Below are positions 26,801-41,800 of a stretch of 64,000 nucleotides of DNA, piece by piece (the first letter of the stretch is position 1; the number at the start of each line of letters is the position of its first letter). The DNA comes from Ciona intestinalis (lineage: Eukaryota; Chordata; Ascidiacea; Phlebobranchia; Cionidae), in NCBI RefSeq assembly GCF_000224145.3, contig NC_020168.2, positions 4,685,480-4,749,479 on the forward strand. Reading direction: 5' to 3'. The notes beneath the pieces were generated by a model that was given only the letters and a program-made list of their open reading frames with translations, ran no database searches and was not told where the DNA came from. The translations under genes and the position numbers were made by a program.

Positions 26801-29800
26801 AACAAGTTTTGGGGTAAGATGCTTAATGGTAGTTTTTTCAAAACTACAGTATCTCATCTTACCCCACAGAACAGTACATTACATGAATAATTTAACCAAG
26901 TTACTTTTCGTTTTGCGCAATGTTGGATAGATGGGAATCAGGTTTTCAGACTTGTCAAGACCTCTTTCCTTGACAATTGCAAATTTTGTTTCTTTATTAC
27001 TGAGAGGAGCCATGATATGACAATTGTCTTTATCTGGGAAGCAGACAAAACAGAGTGTATCCAGCTCTCTGAATCTGAAAACCAAAACAATTAATAAGAT
27101 CTATGCTAAATTCAACCAAAAACAGCCATTGCTCCAAACTAAAAACATATTGAATACAAAACTGAAAACATACATTTTTTTTAAATGTTGTACAGTAATT
27201 TAAAATAGCTAATAAGCAAAATACGGTTACCGTTTTAATATTCCAACAACTGTGCCAAAGTATTCAATTTGGTCTGGCTCTCTCTTCTCCTGAAACACCA
27301 GTTTAAGATTATCAAATGCAACTACATCTTAAACAATAGTTAAACTATTTTATTCATTATTATTATTATATCTATTTTTTTTTTATTTATCATTAATATT
27401 TTTTCTCTAAAAAAGAGAAATTTGAGTCAAAAGTATGACAACTAAAAAGACTATATATATCTCTCCACCTAGCTAGTAGCTTAGTATCACATGAAAACTT
27501 ACATGCAATTTCACCAGCACCTCATCTCTGTTAAATGCTTGACCACGTCTCCTTTTTGTCATGATTTGAATCTTGCGAACCAAATCTGAACTATCCATTA
27601 CAGTTGCCTCTGCATGGTACCATGTTATAAACCGAATCTCACATCTCTTGTATAAATCTGGTTCATCATGTTTCAAATTCTGCAAATGCTGAACAGTAAG
27701 TTGAGGGTGGAGAATCTCGCGTCTTCTATCACTGTGCCTGTAATTGAAAAAAAGTTAAATGAATGAATGAAACTTACTTTATCCCCTCATGTTTTTAGGG
27801 ATTTTTTATTTTTTTTATGTTGGAAAGTGTGGCTGATAATTTGGACAAACAACTAGTGACCACTGGGCTTTGGTAACTGCCAATAAGTGTCTTTTCCAAG
27901 AATAAATACGCCCACAATGGTAGCAGTACAAACAATTTTAGAGTACAGTATTTTAGACCGGTTACAAAATTTGTTTTAAAAATATCCAAAACTTGAAACA
28001 TGGCTTTATTAATAATTACAAAATAAAAAATCCGCCATTTGAACAATACTTCTAAAAAATTAAGAAAAATGAATAATGAAAAAAAATATAAGAAAAATGA
28101 AAGCATGAATCATCATAAATGAACCCACATTAATGGCTCATCATCTTCATATGAATGGGGTTCAGATTCAGGTATTTGCCTTATAGTTTCAATCCCTTCA
28201 CGATTTACATCAATCACCATATCCTGTGGGTTATATCCCGTGTGTTCTTCCAACATATCATCCAACATCTCATCCTGTTCGTCTAATTCCTGGTAATACA
28301 TGGAGATGGAGATGACTATTATTTTTTGTATGAGAGATCTTAGATGGGTATTCAATTAACTTTTTTATGGGAAATTACTAACTTTTAAGACATTAGTGAG
28401 AATATATGGTTAGAGCAATTACTGTTAGGTGTCTTGCTCACCTAAAACAAAATATGTAAATGTTTTTTGAGAAAAGTCAGTCAATTATGTTTTCCCAATT
28501 TCCAACCAGTATTGTCAAAGATTTAATTTATTTCACTCTTAGATTACATTAACAAAAGTCACGTTAAAAAAATAGATAGTTATCGTGTTGTTACACAACT
28601 TATATATAAAACGTAACTGAGCAAATATCTCTATGTTTTTAAACAGTCACTTAATACCTCAGAATCTGAGTCTTCAGTTGACTGATCCAAAGGTTCTTCT
28701 ACTTCGTCTTTACTTATGAGGTTAGAACTCTGAAACAAACAAAGACATGTCACCTTCTAGTATGAATAAATGAATGTAACTTGCTTTATCTGCACATGGC
28801 CAGAAAACAAAGCTAATAAGTTCCACAGAACACATATATTCACAATAGTAGCAGCGACAGGCCTTGAATCCATACCCTCTTGGTTGGAGGCGTGCACGCT
28901 AACTAATAGTGCCACAGTGCCAGGTAGTACCACACTCCTGACCATGCACAATACCTGAATAGTTGAGACTGGGCCACTTGTTTGTTTTGGAACAAATTGC
29001 ATCGCATGAGGATTCAGTGATGACATTAAAGCAACTTGTTGTTCAACCCATTCCCAAGTTACTGTGCGTGGAAAGATACAATCAAGGATTCCAGACATCT
29101 ACATAAAAAGAAATGGCTACTTTGTTTTTTGAACTTAAGTTGTGTTTCATAAAATGTGTAGTGTTTTAATTGAAAACCAAAGGAAGTTCATATTAAACTG
29201 TGGATTTAAAACCAAATTACTGTAATAAAAACTTGTTGAAAAGCAGATAATACATCATACAATACAGTTTTATTAGAAGAGCAATTTTCAAGCATTACTT
29301 TATGCCTGGGAACAACAGTAGTAAAATATGATGAAAGAGACCTTAACAATATTCCTCCATTTTGGTCGGCAATTCCCCATAGAGCAGAGAGACACAGCAT
29401 CTCCCACAAATATAATGGAGATCTCACATCTTGTTATTGCCGTGTTAAGCAAGTTAACATCCGAAAACAAACCAAAACTGGATCCCTCTTTGTCTTTTTT
29501 TGACAAGCGACGATGAACTGAACTTAACAGGACAACCCTGTATTCTCGTCCTGGAAGTAAGGCATTCTCAATAAAACTCATGCTTCAAAAAAGTGGTTCT
29601 TAACCTTATCCTTTGGGCCTTGCATTACTTGGGTAACTTGGGTTAACAGAAATTGCTCCTACCCATTGGTCTCTTATGGCTGGTTAAAATTGTTGACCAT
29701 ACAATAAAATATCAAAAAATCATCTCCAAGTAAAATATGTGATATGCGGGCACAAGTTGTATCAAACAAAATATCTCTGTTCTAACAACTGCCATGGCCC

Positions 29801-32800
29801 TGCATGTGGAACAAATAACATACATTTTATCATTCACATTCATTCATGGTCAGTAACCAAATGAATAAAATTGGATTGGCCTTATGCTACAACAACAAAT
29901 GCATTGAATAGATTGCAAAGAGGAATTTCGACTTTAGGTCTTTACCTTGTATTGATCGAATTCTGTCCACTTTTACGTCTCTCAAACTCGCCTTTCTCAT
30001 TAGACTTCGTATTATTGTAATCTGTGTAAAAGAAAATCAGGGTGGTTCACTATTGGTAAACATGGACTGGTTATATCCCTGAAGGATTCTAACTGAAGTT
30101 CATTTTTTTTAATTTCGCAAGTTTTTGGGAATATATTCTATTCAAAGTAAAGGGCTTACTGGGCAACACCTGTTCCAAAATCAGGTTCAATTGTTTGTCC
30201 AGCTGTAGGACCACAACCTTGACCGACCAGAATATAATATTTATCAGATTCATTTTTATGTATTACCTGTTCCATATAAGCTGCTAATACAATGATGTCC
30301 TTTGGGTTAATGTGATACTTATTAACAAGTTCCAAAGCAATATCCACTGTTTTAACTGCTTCTGCTTCGTTATAATAACCACTGGTGCTTTCGTGTTGAA
30401 CACAGGTTCCTGTGGAATATGATTCTTGGTTAAATCTTTCAGCTTCTAAAGTGCTTGTTTTACCAGAAAAAAAGGAAAAAAATAGTAAGTTTATATGTCT
30501 GTTTAACTAGAGTTGTAAATAACAAAAAATGTCAAGAATATAAAGACAAAACAACAGTCGTTAAAGCACACATGTAGATAACTGATCCTCTATTTTATGA
30601 CAGAGTTTGCCCATTAAATAAGGAAAAAACATATTAATGAATTGGTTTAAAAAGAGTGGCAACTAAACATGCAGACAAAACATTATTAGCTGAGTTAGAA
30701 AAAAAGGTCAAAAATTATTAACTTTTTTCATTTTTTAAATTTAAAATTACGAAAACAAATCAAAATAGTGTTACCTGCAATATGATGAAACTGAATTGGT
30801 GCCAAGTCGCGAGGGGTGGTTTTCCGGGAACAGCAGTTCAATACATGTTCTTTATAGAATGTGCTTGATATTAACTCAAGTATTGGTTCAACACATCTGG
30901 AGCAAATAAAATATAGAACTGTCAAAATTAATATAAAAACAGTTTAGAGAAATTCATGTGTCATGCAATGAAACTTATTTCAAAAAATAAAATGATATTG
31001 AAACATGTATATTCCTTATTTACCACATAGGTTCAAACCTGTGCAATTAATATGCATAGTAAACAAAACAGGGTGTATTATACCTGTAGTTATTCCGCAA
31101 GTAAACAAAACCCTGCAGCGGAGTTGGTTGCTTTTCCGATAATTCCTTGTACTTTTTATAAAGACGGTCAAGCAATGTAAAACGAGCGTCTGCGCCTCCT
31201 TTCTTGCTGTATACCTGAACATAGAGTAAATATCTCATGAAATATAATAAACGTAACTTTCTTTATTCTTGCATGTAGGAAAAAATGACAGACGAGTGTT
31301 CTGTTTTTTACACCTCGTGCTTACGAGTTACCAAGAATGTTACTTTGTAGGTGATTTTTCTACATGGCTGGAAATTAAAAAACCTAGTAGTGACCACTGG
31401 ATTGAAGCAACCAATAGACTTGTTGGCCCATGTTATGCTAAATGTTAAATGTAATGCATTTATTCTTACCTTTTCACATATTTGTTTATGGTCACCAGCA
31501 ATCACAACCTTGGTTTTGTTGTTTAGCACCAAAGTTAACGGAATAATCACTTCAGCTTCCATAACCTGAGAATAAAATAGTAGGTCTAAGTTGTATTATG
31601 TTCTATATGGGTGAGGTATTCTGACGTGGCATGTATGCAGAGTTGAGATTTAAATTATTTGGCGTAATTGGCATATTACCTAAACATCCAGGATTCTACC
31701 ATAAAAAAAATCATAAAACATAAAAGACCTAAACCCAAAGAAAATCTGTAACAAGGAGTAGGCAGAGTAGTAATGTATGTTAATGTCAATATTCTGTGCA
31801 AATTGAACCTGTATATAAATTGTTCCAAATTTTCACTTTGAAATGACCTAATTCAATAAAATTACACAAATCATAAAAAACAGTTATTCTCACCTAATGT
31901 TTTAAGAGTTATTTTCCTATTTCATAAACTAACATTGTCATACACAGAGCTATGGTTGAGTATATTCTATTACCAAACATTATACATTACAACAATAAAT
32001 GGGTTTTACCTGGCTAGCTTCATCAAGAAAAACGTGCGTGAAGACACCTTCGAGACCTGTGCCCTTTCGCCCAAGATAGATGGCCGTAGAAAAAGTTGCT
32101 ACTACTATCTTCTTTGAAAGAACTTGTTGTGTGGTGGGGTAACAAAATTGTCCTTTATCATACAAGCAACACTTACGAACATACTGTGAATGTAAAAATG
32201 AATGATGATATTTATTTATGTATATATGACAGAGATGACGGATGACAGAGAACCTCAGCTTTAAAAGCTAGCGGGATATTGTCTCTGCACAGTGGCAAAC
32301 AAGTCTGCCCCCAGCCAAGTGGATATGAGTTTCAGGTTTGACCCTGTTACCATTTTATACATTCTTGAATAAGACACCTAATGTTAATTGCTTTACCCTA
32401 AATGGTCATACAAAATGAAAAAAATGCCTGCAAAGTTACATAAGTGATAACTCAGAAGCAGGCATAATGATTACCAAAAAAACAATGTTTTGATAATTGG
32501 TTGGTATAATTTATAAAGCGCCAACAACAGCAAATTTATTTTACCTCGGGTACAGTTTGTGGAGATCTCCCGTGGTACAACACTCGAAGTACATTCCCTT
32601 CCCATTCTTTTTCACCAATATTGTTTTCAATGTAAAGATCTGCAGCACTGGTTGAATGACAAAGCGTTTAAGCAAGTGGTATACTATATGGTTAAGCCAA
32701 GCAATATAAACATACTTAAAAAATATGCCAAAGAAAGTCACACTGGTCGCATGAGCGAAATACATTTGCATTGTGAGTGTTGGGGTAATGGGCCAAATCT

Positions 32801-35800
32801 GGCCTAAATCCCCTGGTGCCTGACAGAAATCTCACCCATATAGAATAGATATAGAGCACACAATCTGAATTTAGGCAGTTACCTGTTAGAATGAGTGCAA
32901 ATCAGGATTCTGGCATCTTTTACATTCTCAAGAATATATTGTATAGATTTGGTCATTGTGAAAGTTTTCCCGGTCCCAAAAGGTCCAATGACCACCATCA
33001 GAGGAAAAACAGTATTTGGATTAGGTGTTTCAATTACTCCATTGAGCACTTTTATCTGTATCATAACAAGTGGTGAAAGACCATTTCAATATATTACAAA
33101 ATTTGTACTTTTCCTATTTATTTAACGTTTCGGATTTAATTTATCTTAATTTAATCAATATTTAATTTTTAATTAGTTGACTGATTTATTTGCACTACAG
33201 TGCATTGCAAATTAGTTACAGCTACTTTTAAAATTAATTAAACGACATTTCTTACATATGTTCAAAAATAGCTATAAGGTGTAATATATTTTACATGGTC
33301 TTACAGCGTGGCATCCTTATTTTACACCTTCTTTTTAAACTAAAGTAAAAAATCTAATGACCAGTGTTTTAGAGGAAACATGGTGATTATTGAAGCTTAC
33401 CTGGTCCGAATCCAAATCCTTGTAATCATTAACAGTTGGTCGTCGAAAGTTATGAAACTGCATCGGGCAAATTAATTCAAGTTGGTGTTTCTCAAGTAGG
33501 TCAACTGCTTGGTGACATTTGCAGAATCTGTCTCTGCTCAGTTGGAACTGCATCTCTACGTCCAATATGATGCCTGACTCCAATTGCCATTCTTCAACAC
33601 ATCTAGTGGGTGAATAATTTATTAATTAACTTATTGTTACTTGTTTTTCCTCGATTGGTTGGGCAAAAAGCTACAATAGAGTGTTTTATTTGACACTCTT
33701 TGTACATGCTTACAAGTTTATAATGTATGAAATTTTGTGCGTGTTTTTTTTTGCTTTTAACTATTTTTATAGTTGGGTTAGGTCATTTACTGAAAAGTGC
33801 CGTAGGACACGATGGTGGCAGAATGGCAGCACTTAGCTTTGAACTTAAAAGTATCCTCTGGTTAAGAGACAATCGCTCCAATCACTCTGCCACCATGCTG
33901 GTATACTCAGTGAAGATATGTGGAAAACCTTTTTAAATTACTAGTTAATGATAAAGTTACTTGTTGTTGAGCAATAGTATTGCATGATCCAAGAACGTCT
34001 CCTCCAGTTTCAACTCAAATATCAACTGGTTTGATTGCCTTCCAGTAAGGGCAACTCTTACCTATGTAAATATATGTAATATATGTTAGCATCAATAAAG
34101 GTGTAGGAGTGTTTTAAAACTTAAGGACTCACTACAAAAGCAATTCTAATCTATGTAAGCGAGGTCCTACAGTAGCTCGACATTGGATCCTAATCTCATG
34201 CAGGAGTTGGCTCATTACCCTGACACCCAACCCATTTAGTGACAACAGGGTTGGAGCAATGTTGTTTAAGTGTCTTGCTCAAGAATACATTGGCCTATCA
34301 GTATTAAGCATGGAACTCTTTTTCAATAAGGAGGTAAGCATCTAACCACTGAGCTATGGCAACAGACACACAAACAAATAATAACCAACCTTTTCACAAT
34401 GTTCCAGCATCAAGAAACCTTCGTTTGTGTCCCTGTTTAATGAGACAGGCATCTCAAATATTCCAAACAGTTCGTTGGGTCGACTATTTACCAACCCTCT
34501 TACTTGTGACATGTAGTTGTCAGATGTTGCAACACTGCATTTCATGTTAAACCTAAAAAAATGTTGCATTAATGCACTCGTCTTCACGTTTTTGGTCACA
34601 AACCCCTAAATTCAAAGTTTAAAAGAAAAACAGCAAACAACAACAAATGATTTTTTACTGTTTTTTAGCCGTTTTATAGTTTCATTTTTTCTTTTTAAAC
34701 TTTATAAGCAGAAGGGAACAAGCATCTCAAAAATAACATTCTAATAGAAATCAATGCATTTTTAGAAAAGGGCCAGTAACCTTTCACTTAAAATATACAA
34801 CAAAAAATAAACAGTATTTGATCAAACTTTATGGTAATTTAGAAGGAGCTCACTTTGAAAGTACATTCTCTCTTGCTTTTTCTTCTCGGTATAGGAATGA
34901 ATGCATCTCTTGCTTATAATTGGCAACAGCAAGTGAAGTTGTCAAGTCTTTCTCCAAGTCAATCTTATCTATAGCACCGTCTGGTCGTTTATATTTGCGA
35001 GCAATTTCTTTTTCCAAGTCTGACAGATTATGATTTTCAAGATGGACAATTTCTCTGTTAAAAAACATAAGCAATGGTAGGAGCATTGGTATTATTAAAA
35101 CTAAATCTCATTTTCTAGTGTTATAAAATAACAACAAAATATTGAGTAAAACAATCATCTTATTCGAAGAGATTCATTTTAGAAAATAGTTATGTTTCTG
35201 TTATTTTATAGTTAAGTAAAATAAATAAAATTATGCTGTTTTTGTATAAAGTATAAACAGTGTGTTTTTGTATTATTAAATCACCTGTTTAGCTCCCAAC
35301 TACTGGTTTCAGCAGTGTAGCAAGTTGTGTCAGATTTGAGTGTTTTGCCGATGTCAATATCATTGTCTGGAACCACTTGAACATCGAAGCTGATGAAAAG
35401 AACCGGTCGTTTTGAGCCACGTAACTCAATGATCAGCCGGTCTGAGAATAGCCCATAGGTCGATGGCTTGAATTGTACCTAATGCAAAAAAGAATACATT
35501 TTTTTTAAATACAAGTACAATCTGTAAAACGTTTTTGGTAATACAAAAACTTTCTGACACATAAATCTAGGCAAAAAGCATTTAAATGATAATTTTCATG
35601 TATATATGGCTTGTCTGTAATATTTTATTGTTAAACAGAAAACATAATTGTAAAATTTGATAGCAAAAGTTTTTAATATTTCCACATTACAATTGGATAT
35701 GTAGTTAGTATGTACGGTTCAACAAATCAGAAAAAAACATTTTTAGCATTAAAACACTATTTCTTTGACACAAATAAAAATAATTCCAATAAAACCAAAA

Positions 35801-38800
35801 CCTTGAATTTTGCTCTTCCATTATTGAGGTTGAATTTCTCATATTTGTTCGAAGTTTCATAATTAATGTGTTTGACATAATCAGTCATCTGTTTTCCTCT
35901 CACAGCACGAACATTGAATCCCGCTGTGACCTCTAACGAGTCCACTAACCTCATGAAAGCTACATGGTTCAGTTTCTCAACCTGAACATATATATTATAT
36001 TTTAGAATAAATGTAATAAATAAATTTCATATTTTTAGTGACGGGCAGCGACAGTCGTTATAACATGAGTGTTCTGTTTCACACACCTTGTGCCCAATAT
36101 TAAGTTGCATTATATGCTACTTACGGGGGAATATTTATTAAATTTCTGTAATGATTAAATTAATGAACAAATAAATAAACTAATAGGGCTTGATTGGGCT
36201 AATGTGGCAGAGTAACACCTGAAGTTATACCAAAGGTGTGTTATATACACCTTGTGCCATTACAGCTGTTTTTTCTTAATTTGGTTATTGGGTAATAATT
36301 CAGAGAAATGATTACCAAACAATGACTGGGTAAACTCAATTAAACCATATTGTATATAATATTAAAGTCTTTGATGTCTAACAATAGAACCCACGCTTAT
36401 TATAACCAAGAGGAAACAAAGCAACAATGCATAGGAAATAATGACGCATTGAGTTTGTGTTAACCTGGGCGTCTACTGAGGAGATGGTTAAAGTCCATGT
36501 TACAACGTCTTTCATTCGGCATTTTTGTTCAGTTGGTTTCATGCTCAGCTTCCATGAAACTTCATTTAGGTTTTCCTTCATCTAAATTTGAAAACATATT
36601 TCAACGTCTAATTTAATTTTTAGTAGGCTACTTAATGTAAAATTCAATAATAAAGTCAACTTTTTTATAAGATGCTTCTAAATTTTTTTATATAAAGTAT
36701 AATAGCTAAAAGTTACAGTTTAAAGTAGCCATTACATTCAAGGGCATACATAGCAGCACACCTATACACACAAAGCATCATTAAATACCTACCTATGCAA
36801 TTATTTACAATTCAAACTTAACTACGCAACTATCAAAGTAAACTTACCACACTTGCCGATGTATATGAGTTGTTATACTCCTCATTTATCTGATGTACAA
36901 ATGACATAAGCCCGTGTCCCTTTGCCCACCTTTCAAAACACATAAGTTAAACATGTTATCACCCAATAGTAGAATCTGAATTGATTCAAAAAAATTGTAC
37001 AAAAAAATATATTGTAAAAATATATATAAAGTAACCCTGAAAAGGGCGACTGGACAAAATGTTAAAACCTTGATTACATAAATAATTGCCAGAAGAACTT
37101 TATCAGTTAACAAAACAGCAGCTAATGCACACATATCTTACTGCTACATTTAAACTTTACCTTTAATCCTTGCTCCATTTTTAAAGCATGGATAGATGTA
37201 GAGTTAAATATATAATACACATATTAGGATGATATTACTTGTTAGATAACTTACTCAAGTTTAAGTTGTTTTACTTTTGCTCGCTGCTCCCATTCTCTAA
37301 GTTCCTCTTCTTTGTGGGCAAGGTTACAAGTATTGTCACGGCATCTTTTAGGGGAAAATTGCAATAAATCACAATTGGTGAACTCACAACAAAGTGAATA
37401 AATGAATTAAACATATTTATTCTCGCATTACCTACTTATAAGTTATTTAAAGTTTTTTTGGTATGGCTGACAACATATTTAAAGTTTTTTTGGTATGGCT
37501 GACAATTTGCATGGTCTTGATGGATCACTCTTCTACCGCATTAAATAAAATGCTACTTGGATGTTTTTTAAGTTGGAATTTTAGGGAAACTTAATGTATT
37601 CTCCAAACAGTGTGCCAAAGTTCGCAAAAATTGTGTCAAAATTTGGTTAGATTTCCAGCATACAAAATGTGACATATGTTTGAATAATATAGCAGATAAT
37701 TTGGTTACAACAGGTTTTTATATGTCAAACTAGAGATAACAATGTTTGCTCAGTTGCTTTTGGCAAACAAGTTGTTTTGAGGATAAGAATGTTTGTTTAA
37801 ACTGTAATGATGCTATGTGTCAATCAAGTTAATCTCATTTTAAAAACAAAAGGATTGCTCAATTGAATGTATGAATGTAACTTACTTTATCCTCCCGTGG
37901 CTGAAAAACGACAGTCGTTAAAACACGGGTGTTTATACATCTCCTGCCAGCTTATGAGTTACCAAGATTACCATGTATGTTACTTTGTAGGGGTTGGAGC
38001 AATTGCCGTTAAGTGTCTTGCACAAGAACACATACGCCCACAATTGTAGCAACGACGAGCCTTGAACCCATTACCTCTGGGTTAGAGGCGGGCGCGCTAA
38101 CTAACTGTGCTACGGCGCGGAATTTAAAGCTTAACCTTATGCCATGCCCAATACACTGTTGCAACTATATCACAATTTTTTTAATATTGCAATGAATAAA
38201 TAGGGACCAAATATGCACTACATTTAATAAGTAAATATTGGGAGCTAATAAGTTAGATTCGTTTCATAGGAATATGCATCCAACTATTAATACATTTGTA
38301 TTTAAATATGTTTAGCACCTATGCTAGGATATACTTTTTCTTTGTATTGCTAGGATGTTCTTGATAATAATTAACCATAAATGGCTTGTTTGTCTGCTAC
38401 GTGTAGCGATTTTTTTTCCAATTAAATGTAAACATGTTTTAACTGTAAGCGTGTTTTAACAACTGTTGTTTTGTCGCTATATCCTGTCTTTTCGTTTAAA
38501 GTATTTCTAAATCTTCGCTACCGTTATCGAAAAGACAAACAAAGTTAGAATTATTATTATTATTATATACTGTGTTTCTGCAATGCTAGGATATGACTTA
38601 CTTGTAATTTGTGCATAGGCGCATATCGGAATAACTGATGGGTGGATCATATTTCCAATTTGAGTTGTCAGTCGTGACAGAACGACGATGGCCTAAACTG
38701 TCACAGTGTGTGGAGAAGAGTTGACCATCAGCAAAGTTTTCACTGCACAGTGAGCAGTGGAATGTGCCATTGATGGTGGTTCCTTTTCAAAATATGGGAA

Positions 38801-41800
38801 TATGTTGATTATTTAGGGTTAATGGTAGGTAAATAAAGGAAAAGTCACTTTTATTTTTTAAGCAAGGGGACATATGATTTAAGACCAAAGTTTAAATGTA
38901 AAACAGATTTTTTTGCTGTTAGGTATCTATACAAACAGGCAGGTTTTATCCTTGCGTGGCCGGGAAAAGACGGTCGTTATAACAAGAGTTTTCTGTTTCA
39001 TACACCTTGTGTCAGCTTACGAACTACCACTAATGTAACTTTGTGGGTAATTATTTTTTTTATATATTTTGTATAGCTGACAATTTAGAAAACCTGTTGG
39101 TGACCACTGGGTGGGAGCCATTAGTATATTAAATATGGAACTATCTTTTAGTTAATTTATTCTAACTTACTGGATTTTCTGTTTTGCCCAAAATATTCAA
39201 GTAGATTATCCCTTGATATTCCATGCTGAATATTTAGATCCCAAACTTGACGTTCTGCTTCTCCATGTGCGAAGGTGCACGAAACACCGCGGGAACATGT
39301 CTATTTATTTTTACCCCAATCCCTGAAAAAAATCCCAATAATGGTATTTTTGCGGATTTTTATTGCAATTTATGGTATTTTTGCGGATTGTTATCGAAAT
39401 TTATATTCTAACATCAGGATTCCCAACTTTTTTAAAGTGAATGATTTTTAAATCCATATTTAATCTTTTTGGGTGAATAGAAACGTGACAACAAAGTTTT
39501 ATTGATAAAACTATTTTCATTTTTGTCTGAACTTTAAAACAGCCATAATAAACCCAACATACTACTAGTACATCAGGCTGTTTAGGGTCATACACTTTGA
39601 AAAAGATTTCCTGTATACGACCTTAAAATGCCTGAATGCAAATAAATGCAAAAAGAACTATTTTAGAAAAAAATATGCCTGGGAGAACATGATTTTTTAT
39701 AAATTCAAAAAAAAGATTTTTTAATTTTTTTTATAGACATGACTTACATGCACAGTTCATTTCTGCCAGATGTAGATTTCCTCTCCCTGATAACCTCATA
39801 CTCATGGTTGAACTTATTAGGGCAATTTTCCACCAACACAATCAGATTTTGTGCTGACATACACCAGCTGCATGGTTTGGAATTTTCTGTTCAAAAAACA
39901 AAAACAAGCAAATTACTTATTCATACTTAGTGGTCCTTAATGTTGAATATGAATAATTTGAGCGCAACTTAATTATACTCTATGAATAATTTGAGCGCAA
40001 CTTAATTATACTGTGCTGACATACACCAGCTGCATGGTTTGGAAATTTCTGTTCCAAAAACAAAAACAAGCAAATTACTTATTCATACTTAGTGGTCCTT
40101 AATGTTGAATATGAATAATTTGAGCGCAACTTAATTATACTCGCTTGGATGAACAACAAGAACAACATAAATGTAATTACCACTTTAGGGTCTACATAAC
40201 ATATACAATAGCCGTATTATATAGGATAACACAATGGCTGGCACAATGTAATGGAGAAAATGTAACATAACAGTTAATTTCTTATTCGCTGAGTACTGTA
40301 AAAAAATAAATCCATTTATTGTTACCTGAATTGTACAACTAAGAGGATAAAAATGAAACAGGATGTCTGTACAAAGTTAAACATTGGCAAATATCAGACC
40401 ATTTGCTTGTTTTACAAAAATAGACCAAGCAAATACGATACCCACCTCGCTCAATGATAATCCTTGGTTTTAATTCATAACAGCTACCACAAGCTTTAAA
40501 GTAACGTCCTTTCAGCTCCTTTTTACCAATCATACTTTGCAAAATTGTTCTCTTATTTGAATCCAATACACAAGGTTGAACTGTTTCTTGCCCATTATCT
40601 TCGGCTAAACCAAAAATTAAATTCACACTGGTGGTTCTAACCAGGAAATTCTAGGCATAACCACAATTCAAAGTAAATAAGTACATTTTTTTATTATTTT
40701 ATGATATATGAACTTGAGAACTGACATATAGTAAGATGGGGGGAGATGGGATACCTTTTTATTGTATTTTCTTGTCCCACTTGGTAGTAAACAAAGAACA
40801 TTTAAAGAATTAAAACAGACTGTTTGTAATTGTTTAAAACACGATTAGGATATTTGAAGATATTGTGCTAAAGGTGTCCCACCTTCTCCCAGGCTACTAT
40901 ACATTAGGTTATAATAAAAAAAAATTGTAAATTAAGGGGCATTGGAAAACTCAATTTTACATTTACAAACCTACAGGATTGTGTTTACATAGATAGTTAT
41001 GCTTAGAAATAAGTAAAAGGGTACAATGACAATGTTTCAATGTATTTAAAATACATTATTGAAAACAAATATAGAGAAAAAACTCTATAGAAAAAAATAT
41101 ACATACGTACCAGCAGACCATGATGGTTTTAATAATTGTATAACCCTTTCTCTTGATAAGCCATAATCACTTATTGCAGACAATATGGATCTTTCAATGT
41201 CTGTATGGGTCGAGTTCTGCAATAACAAAGGAACAGTGGTAGATAAGTCCAAATTGGAAGAGATGTGAAAATAAAATTAGGCAAAAAATGAAAAACATCA
41301 CACAAGGTAAAAAAAAAGGGGAAAGGCTTAAATAAAAAAATAGTCTGATTGTGTTTTTGAAAGTTACTTTTTTATTACGAGGAACCACCATTGTTTGCAT
41401 GGTAAATGCTTACTTTCAATAAGGAAACATCAAATTAATATTGTGTACTAAGCTTACTTGGCCCCTTCCTCCTGTTGCTTTTATCTCATGAAAATGTGAA
41501 TGAAATTCGGTCTCTATCGCATACACAAGAATTCTTTTCTTGCATCTGTAAATCAAGACAACTGTGTTAAAATAAGGCACTTCAAAGCAAATACAACCAT
41601 TTAGTATGTCACATAATTATACTTTTTACATAAAAAAAATCCTAAAACAAACATCTCTTTCGTATTGCTACAATAAAGTCAGTGGACCATTACAACTTGT
41701 ACAACTGGTTAGTGCCAGTGAAGAATGATTTTCTGCAAACTACTAAACCATAACCCCAAACCACTAACCCCAAAACCAATACCCAAATCTGTAATGGAAG

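Larger units (their letters stand above)
23011..27737 (-). other. HELZ2 RNB (RNase II-type) exoribonuclease domain (exons and motifs)
   Basis: Exons 27503-27737, 27231-27289, 26905-27074, 26144-26348 (cold-shock-like part), 25724-25889, 25358-25454, 25042-25197, 24740-24889, 24395-24574, 23895-24071, 23437-23558, 23011-23253. The active site reads TIDPDGSKDLDDA, with the four aspartates at the spacing of bacterial RNase II/R, followed by VGVHIADV, and later by the C-terminal signature CTSPIRRYADIISQR. A hydrolytic, metal-dependent 3'-5' exonuclease is therefore expected to be active. An acidic linker (exons 28955-29098, 28658-28729, 28125-28289, rich in D and E) separates it from helicase 1. 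The exon at 25042-25197 ends in a GC donor. Confidence 0.9.
29342..33055 (-). other. HELZ2 first UPF1-like helicase core (exons and motifs)
   Basis: Exons 32883-33055, 32545-32647, 32010-32183, 31470-31565, 31084-31214, 30775-30896, 30267-30409, 29946-30021, 29342-29550. Motifs in order: Walker A GPFGTGKT, motif Ia THSNSAAD, Walker B FLDEASQ, motif III VIAGDHKQI, the NNYR region, motif V RIRSIQGREYRVV and motif VI LNTAITRCE with its arginine. All ATPase residues expected of an SF1B helicase are present, so this core is probably active. Upstream exons between the zinc fingers and this core (35802-35981, 35285-35478, 34854-35054, 34390-34552, 33961-34061, 33401-33602) code for a linker with no domain I can name. 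Confidence 0.88.

Noticed and set aside
40013..40048. An extra HELZ2 exon
   Set aside because: It is a truncated duplicate of the start of exon 39748-39896 with no donor in frame.
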